Origin: Saussurea involucrata
Lineage: Eukaryota; Streptophyta; Magnoliopsida; Asterales; Asteraceae
Assembly: GCA_033807775.1 (NCBI GenBank)
Contig: CM066314.1
Span: forward strand, 150,339,429 to 150,403,428
Length of the DNA: 64,000 bases
Reading direction: 5' to 3'
Part shown: positions 1 to 11,640 of the stretch, in pieces
How positions within the stretch are numbered: position 1 is the stretch's first letter
Layout: every line of letters begins with the position of its first letter
Position numbers and translations under genes: made by a program
Notes under the pieces: model-generated
Told to the model about the DNA's origin: nothing
Databases searched by the model: none
The model's input: only the letters and a program-made list of their open reading frames with translations

Positions 1-2
1 CC

Positions 3-3000
3 CGAGGGTTTGGTGTACTCTCAAATGGTACAACCACCTTCAGAAGAGTCGCATATGTTGAAGGGATGAAGCATAATCTTTTAAGCATCAGTCAGCTTTG
101 CGATAAGGATAACAAAGTAATCTTTACTAAGGAATCCTGCTTTGTCACTGACAAAAAGGAGAAGATAGCCCTCAGCGGTTATCGTTTGGAAAATGTTTAT
201 GTAATAAACATGGACTCAACAACCACTGAGAACTCCTGTTTCTTCTCAAAAGCCTCATCTGATGTCAACTGGCTATGGCATAAGAGGCTCTCTCATCTGA
301 ATTTCAAGACACTGAACACTCTTTCTTCAAAAGAGTTAGTCACTGGTCTACCTCAACACTGATACGCCAAAGAGTCTTTATGTTCAGCGTGTGAAAAAGG
401 GAAGCAGACCAAAGCAAGCTTTAAATCAAAGCAAGTTTCCTCAGTGTCATCTCCTCTACAACTACTCCATATGGATTTGTTTGGCCCTGTTAACAAACAA
501 TCCATCGCTGGAAAGAAATATACACTGGTCATAGTTGATGAATTCTCTCGTTATACATGGGTTATGTTTCTCCGTTCCAAGAGTGACACCCCTGAAGAAC
601 TCATCACCTTTGTTCGGAAGATGGAAACCCTGAACAATTTGACCGTTCGCTCAATAAGGAGTGATCATGGGACTGAATTCAAAAACAGTTCTCTTGATTC
701 CTTCTTTGAGAGTAAGGGTATTTCTCACAACTTTTCTTCAGTGAGAACACCGCAACAAAATGGAGTCGTTGAAAGAAGAAATAGAACAATTATTGAAGCT
801 GCACGTTCAATGCTCAGCGATTCTCACCTGCCTACTCAGTTTTGGGCAGAAGCTGTCAACACCGCTTGTTTTACGCAAAATAGGTCGTTGATAGTCAAAA
901 GATCCAATAAAACAGCCTATGAACTTTTTCATGGGAGAAAGCCTTCAATCAGCTTTCTTCACATCTTTGGATGTCAGTGTTTCATACTGAACAACAGAGA
1001 TGCCCTTGGAAAGTTTGATCCTAAGGCTGATGATGGAATCTTTCTTGGATACTCCTCAGTTTCCAAAGCCTTCAGAGTCTTCAATCGAAGAAGACAAACT
1101 GTTGAAGAAACAATTCACGTCACGTTTGACGAGTCCCGTTCAGCGAACTCTAAACCGTTCGCTGACACTGAAGAACTGAATCAATGGATGTTTTCTCATC
1201 TTGGTGATTCAGAAGATATTCCCACTCCTCGTGCTCATACCGTTGAAGATGATGGTCCTACTATCATCCCAAATATGCAGAATAGTGAAGCTGAAACTTC
1301 ATGGGTCTCAGCTGTTCCTATAAACACTATACCTGCTTCTGAACCCAATGTCTCAGACATTCCATCTACTTCTCAGCAATCAGTGAATCTAATGACAACT
1401 GGATCCATTCCTCTCTTGGCTAATACTCCAGACGTCGCTGAAGCCTCATCTTCAGCTCCTCCAGTTCAGGTTGAGTCAGCGTCTCACGCTCCGGCTCAGT
1501 GATGGACTGTAAATCACCCAATTGATCAAATTATTGGTGATCCAAACGCTGGTATTCAGACTCGACGAAGTGCAGGTAATGTTTGTTTATTTGTTAATTT
1601 TATTTCACTAACTGAACCAAAGAAAGTAGATGATGCCCTCAAAGATCCAAACTAGGTCAGCGTGATGCAAGAAGAGTTGACTGAATTCGAAAGAAACAAA
1701 GTTTGGAAACTTGTTCGAAGACCAACTGACAAAACAGTGATAGGCACTAAGTGGGTCTATCGAAACAAGTTGGACGAACATGGAACTATAACCCGCAACA
1801 AGGCTCGTCTTGTTGCTCAGGGATACAGACAAGAGGAAGGCATAGATTATGACGAAACATTTGCTCCAGTAGCAAGATTAGATTCTATTCGTCTATTCTT
1901 AGCATACGCTGTACACAAAGACTTCAAAGTATATCAGATGGATGTTAAGTCAGCATTTCTAAATGGAAAGATGAATGAAGAAGTCTATGTGAAACAACCT
2001 CCAGGATTCTCAGATCCTAAGCGTCCAGGTTATGTTTATAATCTGGATAAGGCACTTTATGGCTTAAAGCAAGCTCCACGTGCATGGTATGACACTCTTT
2101 CTACTTATCTCCATATTGAAAAATTTGAGCGAGGTAAAATCGACAAAACTTTATTTTTCAGGAAAGTAAAAGGTCATATCATTCTTGTTCAAATATATGT
2201 TGATGATATTATATTTGGCTCTACTAACCCTGATCTTTGTACTCGCTTCGCTGATAGAATGAAAGATGAGTATAAGATGAGCATGATGGGTGAACTAACA
2301 TATTTCCTTGGTCTTTAGATAAAGCAAAATGAAAAAGGAACTTTCATTAATCAGGGAAAGTATGTTAAAGATATGCTGAAGAAATTCGACTTAACTGAAA
2401 GTTCAGCTATGAAAACCCCTATGGCACCACCGCTGACACTTGATAAGGATACTAAGGGTATTCCTGTTAATGTCACTTTGTACCGTGGGATGATCGGCTC
2501 ACTTTTGTATCTTACAGCTAGCCGACCCGATATTATGTTTGCAACATGCTTGTGTGCACGATATCAAGCTGAACCTAAGATATCTCATATGAAAGCTGTA
2601 AAGCGAATTTTTCGATATCTTAAGGGTACATCGAATCTAGGTCTTTGGTATCCCAAAGACTCAGGATTCGATCTAATCGCCTATTCAGATAGTGATTTTG
2701 CAGGTTGCAGAATGGATAGGAAAAGCACCACAGGAGGATGTCAGCTCCTGGGTGGAAAGTTGGTAAGTTGGACAAGTAAAAAGCAAAACTCAGTGTCCAC
2801 CTCTACAGCTGAAGCTGAGTATGTAGCCGCTGGAAGCTGCTGTTCTCAGGTCTTGTGGATGAGAAATCAACTACTGGACTATGACCTTCAGCTCTCAAAT
2901 ATTCCAATCTATTGCGACAGCACAAGTGCCATCGCTATAGCCAATAATCCAGTGCTACACTCAAAGACAAAACACATCGAAATCAGGTATCATTTTATCA

Positions 3001-3143
3001 GAGATCATGTGATGAATGGTGATATAGAACTTCACTTTATCCCAACTGATTATCAGTTAGCTGATCTGTTCACCAAACCTCTTGATGAGACAAGATTCAA
3101 CTTTCTCATCAGCGAGCTTGGAATGCTGAACTTTGAAGAATAA
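3..3143 (+). pseudogene. pol: copia pol polyprotein (GAG-pre-integrase, integrase, RT, RNase H), four stops
   Basis: One frame runs unbroken by indels from the window edge to the stop at 3141-3143, about 1,046 codons. GAG-pre-integrase with HX3H and CX2C (about residues 90-135) comes first. The integrase core follows with D near residue 156 (HMDLFGP), D near 219 (SDHGTEF) and E near 256 (VVERRNR). RT has YVDD near residue 732. RNase H has SDSDFAG near 893, TAEAEY and the terminal ADLFTKPL motif. In-frame stops are at 360-362 (TGA), 1500-1502 (TGA), 1650-1652 (TAG) and 2316-2318 (TAG). The one at 1650 stands where relatives have Trp. The upstream start is outside the window. In life this would be a self-cleaved polyprotein acting in virus-like particles. 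Family assignment is firm; the lineage rests partly on the downstream ORF. Confidence 0.9.
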
Positions 3144-4157
3144 AATCTTCAGCAGTTCCCATTTTGATCAGCGATACAATTATACAAACTTGTATAGCCC
3201 TCGGGATAAAATCAACTTATATAACCTATTCTATCATCTTCTCTCTGAATAAACTTGATTCGCTGATATCAAGGTATGTTTTTCTCTCTCTGACAATCGC
3301 ATGTAAATGCAAGATTTCAAAATAAATTACATCGCTGAATATCTCTTCCTTATCAGCGATACTTTGAAATTTCTAAAAACCTTCACTGATATTTCTAAAT
3401 TCAGTGCTTCATATTTTCAAAAGTATCCCTGAGTTTTTCAAAACCTCAGAGACAACCATGAATATGAAAGGACAGTTGTGACGTCATTACAACGGATAAG
3501 CCCTGGCACGTTCTTCTTTCTGACACACGTTTGCACGTTTCGTTTACTCGCCAATCAAATGCAAACACGTGTCCGTGTCATGATGAAAATCTTTTCCCGC
3601 TCAAGATTTTCTCTTTCTAAATCTCTCTCTATAAACAAATTCTTCGTTTATATTTTCCTTTTACGCGAACTTCTCCTCCAAGCAAAGAAAGAATTCACTG
3701 TTGCATTTTGCTCTCGATTTTTCAAGAACAACTGTTCATCTTCTTCAAACATCAAAGGTTAATATGTTCTTATTATTTACCAAATGCAAATAACTTGTTT
3801 CTGATCTTCTCTTTGTTTTAACAAGATCAAACAAAAGAACTTCTTAAAAATGAAATCATTCTCTTTCATGGTTTTATGAATACAACCATTTCATGGTTGT
3901 TCTTCAAGTTTAAATGCAAAAATCTTAAACTTGTTCTTCATTCGTTTTTCCAGAATCCCTATCTTCAAAGGAAACTGGAAAACAAGATTTTTATTGGGTT
4001 TGAAATTTCGTTTTTCAAAAACAAGAAAAACCCTAATCTTCATTAAGACATGCTATCTGAATGAAATGGACAAAATTCGAACCATCTTATTGGAAAATCT
4101 TTCCACATTAAGATTATTCTTATCTGTTAATATTTGGTTGAACTGATAATACAGAAA
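3144..4157 (+). other. Non-coding spacer between copia pol and the env-like ORF
   Basis: About 1 kb without a credible ORF; a 94-codon frame at 3478-3762 resembles nothing I know. It holds many TCAGCG/CGCTGA words (for example 3168-3173, 3261-3266) and a 25-bp near-copy of the LTR 3' end at 3184-3208. It may serve as leader of a subgenomic or spliced env-like message, which is inference. Confidence 0.5.
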
Positions 4158-7100
4158 ATGGCATCTTTTGACATTCCCAAGAACACCATCGCTGAGAACA
4201 CTGCTGCTGATGATACTGCTGAGGAAGTGGAAATCCTCAAGGCTCCTCAGGTCAAGTTCTCTCTTGACAAACTGGATTGGACAAAGATAAATAACCTCTA
4301 TGCGCTTCTCGAATTTCCTCCTCGAAAGCAAGTCACACATCTAGATGATGCTGTGAAATTCCTCAAGAATTGCTGCATCTCCACAGCCCTGACCATAACC
4401 CCTCCCACACATCAGCTTTTGCTATCACAATTCTGGTACTCTACCAGACACTGTCAGCTACCATCAGCCAAAGACCCCTCCAAAACAATTGACTGCATCC
4501 TTTGCGATATCGAATATGGTACCATGAAGATCACCCATGCCATCATTCGCAAAGCCCTCAGCCTTCCCATCGCAACCAAAGAAAAACCCTTCGTTCCCCT
4601 CCCTGACCCCAAGAAAAACTCAGACAGGGAAGCCATCATTGCATTCTTTGATGCAATGGGCTATGTATGGGAAACTGGAAGGGATATGAAGCCCGAGAAG
4701 AAGCTGACCATTATCAAGAAATCAAAAATGCACAACGAGATGAATTTCATCTTCGCCCATGTGATCAGCTGCATGACTGCCAAGAGCGGCTCCTCTGACC
4801 AAGCCGCTAAGCCTCAGCAAGCAATGGGATATGCATTGCTGAAAGGTCTACATATAGACTGGGCATCGATTATCTATGATGACTTGGTACTCAGAGTGGA
4901 CACCGTCACTGACAGACCTCCATGGGTTCCATATCCTCGGTTCATCAGCGCCATATTCCAAAAAGGCCTGAAGGACAGCTATCCTCAAGAGGGTGACCTG
5001 AAACTTTCTCAGGTTGGCCCTAAGATACTCGACTTCAAACCAGTGGCGAATGAGGTACGTCTTTCTACACTCTTAACTCTTCTAAATCCTTCTACTTCTT
5101 CTACTTCTGCAGCTCCTTCAGCGGACAAACCCACCACTGATACCCCAGCTGCAACCTCTATTCCTCTTAAAAGGAAACATTCTGACACCCAACTTGGTTC
5201 CAAAAGAACTAGGAAAACCAAGGAGCAACCCCAGCAATCTATTGCTAAAGACTCCTCAGCTCCTCCTGTTGGGCTGAAGGAAAGTTCAGTGGTACGCTCT
5301 GCCACAGCTGAACAAGCCACCCACTCTATCCCGACTTCAACGTCTCCAAACGCTGAGGTTACAAACTTGGAATCTACCCAACCTCCTTCAGTCTCTCAAA
5401 AGACTGATGAAGTGATTCTCAGCGAATCCAACGCTGAACTCAGTAACCAACCTCCATTCTTACCCTTCGCTTCTCCCTCTACTCATTTGGACACCACTCC
5501 AGTTATCACTGAAGCACCTGTCATTCCTCCAGAAGCTAAAGAAAATACTCTTCAAGGAGTGATGGGCATAGGACCTGCAGAGCTGACCATACGTCCACGT
5601 ACTCTCGCTGACGATATGGAACTTTACTCAGGAACCCGCGATTTTGATGAATTCACCAATCCTCCTGCAGGTACACACCAACCCCTATACACTGTAACTG
5701 AACCCCAAACTTCTGAGCTTTCCTCTATTCACAAGTTTTTATATGTTACAGATCCTAATTTGAGAGACATCAACGCCTCTCTGAAGACACTAGAGACGTC
5801 GCTGACAGGTCTCACTACTACTCTTTCCGACAACTCTATAGTTGTAACAAACGCTGGAGAAAACCTTTTAAAGCTTACAACCGAAGTCGGAAAGAATGCC
5901 TCCAAAGCTGACGTGGAGAAGGTTGATAAATCACTGGGCGACTTTGCCAAACTTCTCGCTGACATCTACACAGACTACCTCGACATCAAGAAATCAGTTG
6001 ACACCATGTCCAGTGAAGTCACAACGCTGAAGACATCGGTTGGCACACTCGAAGGTGATATGTCTGCTGTAAAGACTGATGTCAGTTCAGTAAAAACTGA
6101 TATGAGTTCTATGAAGACTGATGTCAACACGATGAAGAATGACATCTCTTCAATTCAGAACTTGTTGACGCAGAATCTGACCAACACAACCGCCCCTGCA
6201 CCTGCCCCTGCTCCTACACCTGAGCATTTTACTCCGGCAGATCGTGCTGAACTCGTCAAAATCAATCCTGGTATTTCTGCTCTTCAAACCAGATTATCAA
6301 CGATTGAGACTTATGTCGGGATCCCTGGCCAAGAAGACAGGGAGAAAACCACAGCTACTGAATCATCTCATTCCTCCCCCAGTCATCATGAAAAGGAGGG
6401 GGAGAAGAGCGCTGAAGACCCTTCCAAGAGCGTTGAAGACCTTTCCCATGATGAATCTATCAGGGGAGATAAGAATGAAGACCTCACCTTCACTGAAGAG
6501 GGTGAGAAGACTATTGAAGCTGAAGCAGCCGCTGGACCTCAGGGAGATGAACACCCTGAGGGAACCGAGAAGCTCGCCTCTGTATCTGAGGGGGAGTAAC
6601 TCGAAGAAGAAGCTGAAGAAACTGAGTCTGAAGCTGAAGATGAAGAAGCCATCAACTTGTCTAATGATGAACCATCCTCTTCTCCAAATAATGATGATGA
6701 CGAAGATGACAATGATGATGATTCTTTTATCGTCAAGCCTGCTCAGAGAACAATAGCTCTTAAAGGGATCCGAATAAATGAACCTTCAGGGGAGCGGACA
6801 AAGACAACGCCATCAGCATCTGAAGCTGACAAGGGCAAAGGAAAAAATGTCGCTGAAGATGAAAATCTGATGATCTTGCTTAACAAGCCGGTTTGTCAGG
6901 TACATTAATCTTACACAACATCCCTCCTCTATACACTATCAGTTCTACACTCCATAAACCTCCATACACTTTATCCCACTCTCTCTCTCTCTCTCTCTGT
7001 TCTACCCATGTTCTTATTCGTAAGATCGCTGTGTTTCAGCTAGTCCTCTCCCCTGTTTGAGGATATCACTGAAGTTCCTACAACTGCGACTTCAACAATA

Positions 7101-8295
7101 ATCCCAGCTCTCAACAGTCAACGCTGAAGAAATAATCCCAGTCTTGGATTTGATCTCTGAGACTGATGAACCTGAAGAACAGACTTTCTCTCACAAAAAC
7201 AGACCTTCCTTGGCTCCTCAAAAGCTAAGTGAAGAGGATCAAGAAAAGAGAGATGCAATGATCAAGAGACTCGAAGATCAGCGAATCATTCTAAAGCGTG
7301 ATCAACTTCCTACCGTTCCTCCAAAGTTCAGAATTTCCCAAAAGGAATACAAGGAACACCTCAGAGCTGAACGCCTAATCGCTGAAAGAAAGGAAGCTGA
7401 AGAAAAAGACAGAGAATACGCCATCAAGCTTACTCAACGATCAATAAAAGACCCCAAGCTGAAAAGAGTTCCCATTAATGTTCAACGTCAGCTATGGGAT
7501 GATGCTCAAGAGATCGTTAGAGAAAAGACTAAGGTCTCTGATACGACTTTGGAATGGGCTAAACAAATGCTGACCTATCGATCTAGACCATCCAAAATCA
7601 TCAAAGTAAACATCAGAGGAAGACTGTACGCCGACGTTCCTGTTGTTGAAGTGGATGTCTACAGAGAAGACAAAACCAAGCAAACTTTCTATGCTGCTAC
7701 CTTAGAAAAGTTTGGTCTCTCTGAATGGTTAGAAACGAAATTAGCCATTCAGGGATCGCGCTCAAAGTTCAAAAGCCATGTCGAGAAGATCTTAAACAAA
7801 CAGATCGACCTGCTTTCTTCTGCTGTGGATATTCCTCCTCTTCCTCCTCAACAAAGAAAAGTCTCTGCTAAGGAAAAGAAAGTCTCTGATTCAGGTCCTC
7901 CTATACGGAATGAAACAGGTATTGGTTTCTCTCGTGCTGAAGTTCTTGGCCCTGATGCTGATCTCTCAGCGCTTGACACCTCCCTACCACCTGGAGAAAC
8001 TTTCATTCCTGGCACAGTTGTAAGTGATCCATATGGTATATTCTTTATAGACTACGATGGAAACCATCACTTTCAACGTATCTCTGAGCTCCACATCGCT
8101 CCCATCGAACAACTCAGAGATCTCTTATACTGGTGTGAAGTCAGACGCGACATCAAAGCTAGACACCTGAAGCCCTTGATTTTTGAAGAAGCTCTGAAGA
8201 AAAAGAATCAAGGAGCAGATGTCCCTGATTGGATGATTGCCACATCAATGACCCTTGATGAACAACTCATTAAGGAAGAACCTTTTGATGGATAG
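4158..8295 (+). pseudogene. SIRE-type env-like ORF with coiled coil, one stop, putative intron and a frameshift
   Basis: The frame opens at 4134, but the Met at 4158 (context acagaaaATGGC) is the better start. The N-terminal third is a globular domain of the kind found behind pol in SIRE/Maximus elements. It is followed by a Ser/Thr/Pro-rich stretch (about residues 310-470) and, near residues 610-680, heptad-like repeats of VKTDVSS/MKTDVNT type that predict a coiled coil. A Glu/Asp-rich tail runs across a TAA at 6597-6599; the frame stays open to 6908. A GT...AG interval (6900-7043) could be spliced in phase. A 1-nt shift near 7100-7125 then separates a 390-codon basic/acidic C-terminal part ending at 8295. 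I see no clear transmembrane helix or signal peptide, so an envelope role is only a label. Function is unknown. Confidence 0.65.
6900..7043 (+). other. Putative intron in the env-like ORF
   Basis: Donor CAG|GTACAT at 6900, an 18-nt CT run at 6981-6998, a pyrimidine-rich stretch and acceptor ...CAGCTAG ending at 7043 give 144 nt. Removing it keeps the upstream phase and removes the stop at 6906-6908, joining two acidic coding stretches. The acceptor is TAG, with CAG four nt upstream being out of phase. No transcript evidence is available. Confidence 0.4.
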
Positions 8296-8563
8296 GATCG
8301 CCTTGTAATTCTTTCTATCCTTATGTCTACATCTTCTGTACTTGTAAATTTTATTCGCTGTACTTGTAATTTTTCCACTTCCCTCTGTAATCTTTACACA
8401 GTTTAAAGAAAAATTTCAGCGAATGTACTTTACTCCATCAGTACAGAAAAGATCCCAGAAAACAGTAAAAAGGGACAAATATTTTATGAGTTCTTTTTAT
8501 CCTTATGTTTTCATTATATAGCAATTTTCTCTGTTGCTATGTCATAATCAAATAGGGGGAGAT
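8296..8563 (+). other. Copia 3' untranslated region with polypurine tract
   Basis: No ORF. It ends in the purine run AATAGGGGGAGA (8551-8562) directly before the LTR, the expected plus-strand primer for reverse transcription. Confidence 0.7.
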
Positions 8564-9532
8564 TGTTGATCCAAACCCTCAGTGATTTGATAATGACCCT
8601 CTCTTATAAACTTAGTGAAAATTGTAAGTAAACAATATGTATCAGAGTTTCACTATCGCTGATAAGTACTAAGATCTTACAGTACCGCTGATAGGAACTC
8701 TCGCTCTTTAGATTAAACATTCAGCTAAACTGTTCACCATAATACTCTGAGCCTGTTCAGTACTTGTGGTGATCGCTGATAAGTTAGTTGTTTACTTATA
8801 ATCCCTGAAGACAAGTTTCACGTCAACATAGGTTCTACACTGAAGTCAAAGATCAAGCTCAAGAACCAGCGACAAGTCTCCTAATGAACTGATGCGGATC
8901 AGCGAAGACTCAGATTTGTCCACTCAACGTGAAGTATCAAGTACAAGACTTTAGTTATCGCTGAACTCTATCATTCGCTGATAAAGAATGATAGATCGCT
9001 GAATCAACGAAAAGCTGATCATGAAGTCCTCCGTACAAAGTATCTTTGTCTTAACCACCCTTGCACGTCTCCGTACGATATGTCAGAAAAAGAACCTCCT
9101 TATTGTCTGAATTCGTACAACCACTCTGATACTACACTGTTCAAACATACGGCTACTAAGGTTGTCAACAAAGGTCAATGACATGCAACCATTCAGCTGC
9201 TGCCACGTGTAAAGTGTAAACTGCAATGCATTAAATGCATGCAGTATATAAGAAGATGAACTCACTTCATTTTGAAGTAACTTGCTAACTCTGGACAAGT
9301 TCATCCTTCTTATCTTGAGATAGGTTATTATTAGTAATTTCATTCTCCTTCTTAGTGCAAGAAACTTAGTGTTCCAACTTGTTTAGATTTAGGATTTATC
9401 CTTAATCTTGTTTCCGCAACAAGCTGTAAATTGTTAATGATTTATCAATAAACAATTTAGAAAAGTAAAATATGCGTTTGTATTCAACCCCCCCCCCCTT
9501 CTACAAACTTGTATAGCCCTTCGGGACCAACA
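8564..9532 (+). repeat. 3' LTR of the copia element
   Basis: Starts TGTTGATCC right after the purine tract and ends ACCAACA at the junction with the Athila-like ORF. It contains a TATA box (9245-9252), an AATAAA-type signal near 9446 and a C11-12 run at 9487-9498. CGCTGATAAG-like words recur (about 8657, 8774, 8973). The partner LTR is outside the window. Confidence 0.8.
9245..9252 (+). promoter_or_regulatory. TATA box of the copia LTR
   Basis: TATATAAG about 290 bp before the LTR end, in otherwise mixed sequence, with the polyadenylation-like AATAAA about 200 bp downstream: the expected U3-R arrangement. Confidence 0.6.
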
Positions 9533-11166
9533 GAAGGCACTCCAACATCTATTAGTAGTGAAGTAATGAGACAAGGAAGTGAGAGGATTACCTTCTTGCG
9601 AGTTCGTGCTTGGTAAATTGCGGCATGCATCAGGATTCCCAGATTGATTGTTTTCCCTGCTAGGATGCAGTACAGAAGACCACACTTGTGCATCGAGAGG
9701 GTGGTATCATGAGTAGTGGGCGACAAGGAGTGGCGTAGGAATTGGAACCTCACAGCGGCCTCGGTAGTGAGGGAGCTAGCGTGTAGGAACCTCCTACTGC
9801 CATCCTTATCCCAGGTCTTTCCTTCATCTGCCAGAGCTTTTAAAATGGCTTCCTCATCATCCGAGGTCATTCTTTGCAAAAATTTAGCAAAGGTGCATGA
9901 AAGCGGGGTCCTTATTCCAAGGACCCGATTGATTGCGGTTGCATTATAATGCACTGTACGACCCCGGACTGTCACAAATGTGTCCTTGGTTTGAGAGGCT
10001 TCGGCATAAAATTCCCTTAGCAAAGAGGCATTGGCCATTCGATTGGCAGTTGCCAATGTCGCCCAATCCTGCTGAATAACCCTCTCTTTGATAAAAAGGT
10101 TGGCCTCCACAAAGTCAGGGTCAAAACCCCTCTCTAGGTTCAACTTTTGCTTAGCTATGCAGTCATAGTGGGCAGCGACCGCAGGGGTCGTGAACTGCCT
10201 GGGCACCCCACTAGGGGCATGCTCAGTGCCCACTGTGGACTGATGTGGGTTTTGAGTTGACACATGTTCATCACCAGCATCAGATTCATCCGATAATGAA
10301 CTTAAAGAGGGAGCAAGACCTTTACCTTTTCCAGATGTTGTCTTCTTTGATTTTCGGGCCGGTGATTTCTCCGAAATGGTCACCCCAGATCTGGTGACCA
10401 TGCCTCTCTTTCTCAAAGCCTTCTTAATGGGGTTTTCCTCACTGTGGGCTGCTTTTTGAAGTGCCTCCATATCGATAGTGTTACCGATTTGCAGGTTTTG
10501 ATCAGTGTAAATCTGCTCCTCTGTTCTTCGCAACTCTTCCTCTTGTTGGAATACCGCAGCCCCCTCCTCTCTCTGTCGTCTTTCCTCTTCTTGTCTTACT
10601 CGCTCTTCTTCCTCTTTTCTCTGTTTCTCTTCTTCTACCATTTTTCTCTCTTCTTCTAGCAATCTTTCTTTTTCCACCCTTTTCCTCTCTTCCTCCTCTC
10701 TTTTCAATCTTTCTTCTTCCTCGACCCTTTTTCGCTCTTCCTCCTCTCTTTTCAACCGTTCGGCTTCTTCTTTTTTTATCCTCTCTTCCTCTTCCCTTTT
10801 CAACCTTTCCTCCTCTTCTTTCCTTTTCTTCTCGACTTCTTCTTTCTTTTTGCGAAGGGCTAGGAGTTTTTGGTTGTACTCCTCCTATAACTTCAACATT
10901 GCTTCGTCAGTCAGTTGCTCCTCCATGTCAAAATCACTCAGACTGGCGTCTGAGGCTTTCGACGACGAAGCAGCTTTCGATCCTTCATGTTTCGACGACT
11001 CCGCATCTGGTGCGACGGTCGTCATTGGGTGCTCGTCGGAGGATGGCGGAGGTTGGTTTAGGTCGCCGGTGATATTTTCCGACGGGGTATCGTCGGCGGT
11101 CATGCGGTGGCGCGTGGCTCGAGTAGGTTCATTAAGGTTTGGGACCTGTCGCTTGCTCCTCGCCAT
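9533..11166 (-). pseudogene. Third ORF of Athila-like element A (coiled-coil protein), truncated by the copia
   Basis: Start Met at 11164-11166 (MARSKR), matched by the same start in element B. The N-terminal part is Ser/Glu-rich. A long charged segment of KREEEERK repeats follows (about residues 110-200, predicted single long helix or coiled coil). Next come a basic linker and a globular domain with FDPDFVEANLFIKER and VLGIRTP, the type annotated as putative plant transposon protein in Athila env-like ORFs. A TAG at 10885-10887 interrupts it. At 9533 Athila coding sequence ends in the copia LTR, so the open frame continues for about 16 foreign codons to 9484. No transmembrane segment is evident; function unknown. 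B's full-length copy shows that about 150 further residues are missing here. Confidence 0.75.
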
Positions 11167-11640
11167 TGACAAAGGTTCTTTGTTCTTGAGAGAGAGTTTG
11201 GGAAGGAAGAGAATTTCAGGAGTGTTTTTGAATTTTCAGAGCAAAAGGTGTCTTTGGGGTTTTTGTTAGTAGGCAAGGAAGTATTTTTTGGGTAATAGTT
11301 TAGGAGGGAACGGTTATTGAGAGAGAGTATGAGTGGTTTTCTTGGAAATAGGAGTTTTAGGGTGAGTTGGCAGAAAAGGTGATGTTTGTGTAAGAAAAAA
11401 GTGATGGGTATTCAGTTCTTGGGCCCCCAAACCGTCACATCCAATCGTCAGGCACGCAGTGGGATGCGCAGTGACATGGTCGATGTCACTGCGAAGCATT
11501 TGTTGACTTTTTCTTCAAAAATTGGCAATCCATCCTACACACATTCAAAATAAACTACCACAAGGAATTAAAAATACCAAAAATAATAAAAAGACATCAA
11601 ATAACTGAAATAAAATATTTACAAATGATTCTGACTTTTC
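11167..11640 (-). other. Spacer between pol and third ORF of element A
   Basis: About 470 bp without a credible ORF, alignable by eye with 21994-22504 of element B, including the shared GGGCCCCCAAA block. It probably holds the leader of the third-ORF message; no promoter could be identified. Confidence 0.5.

Larger units (their letters stand above)
1..9532 (+). mobile_element. SIRE/Maximus-like Ty1/copia retrotransposon, 5' part outside window
   Basis: Seen in order: the end of the protease/GAG-pre-integrase region, integrase, copia-type reverse transcriptase, RNase H, a long additional ORF behind pol, a purine tract (8551-8562) and a 969-bp 3' LTR starting TGTTGATCC and ending ACCAACA. Integrase before RT defines copia; a long extra ORF between pol and the 3' LTR is characteristic of the SIRE/Maximus lineage. 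The right LTR end abuts the third ORF of an Athila-like element on the opposite strand at 9532/9533, so this element inserted into that one. The 5' LTR, gag and protease lie left of the window, so LTR divergence and the target duplication cannot be checked. Pol carries four stop codons, so the copy is dead for autonomous movement. Confidence 0.85.

Noticed and set aside
5055..5112. GT...AG intron in the env-like ORF
   Set aside because: 58 nt is shorter than normal plant introns, and removal would break an open frame.
10444..11269. Plus-strand Ser/Leu/Phe-rich frames opposite the third ORFs (also 21322-21717)
   Set aside because: They are shadows of the purine-rich Lys/Glu coding strand.
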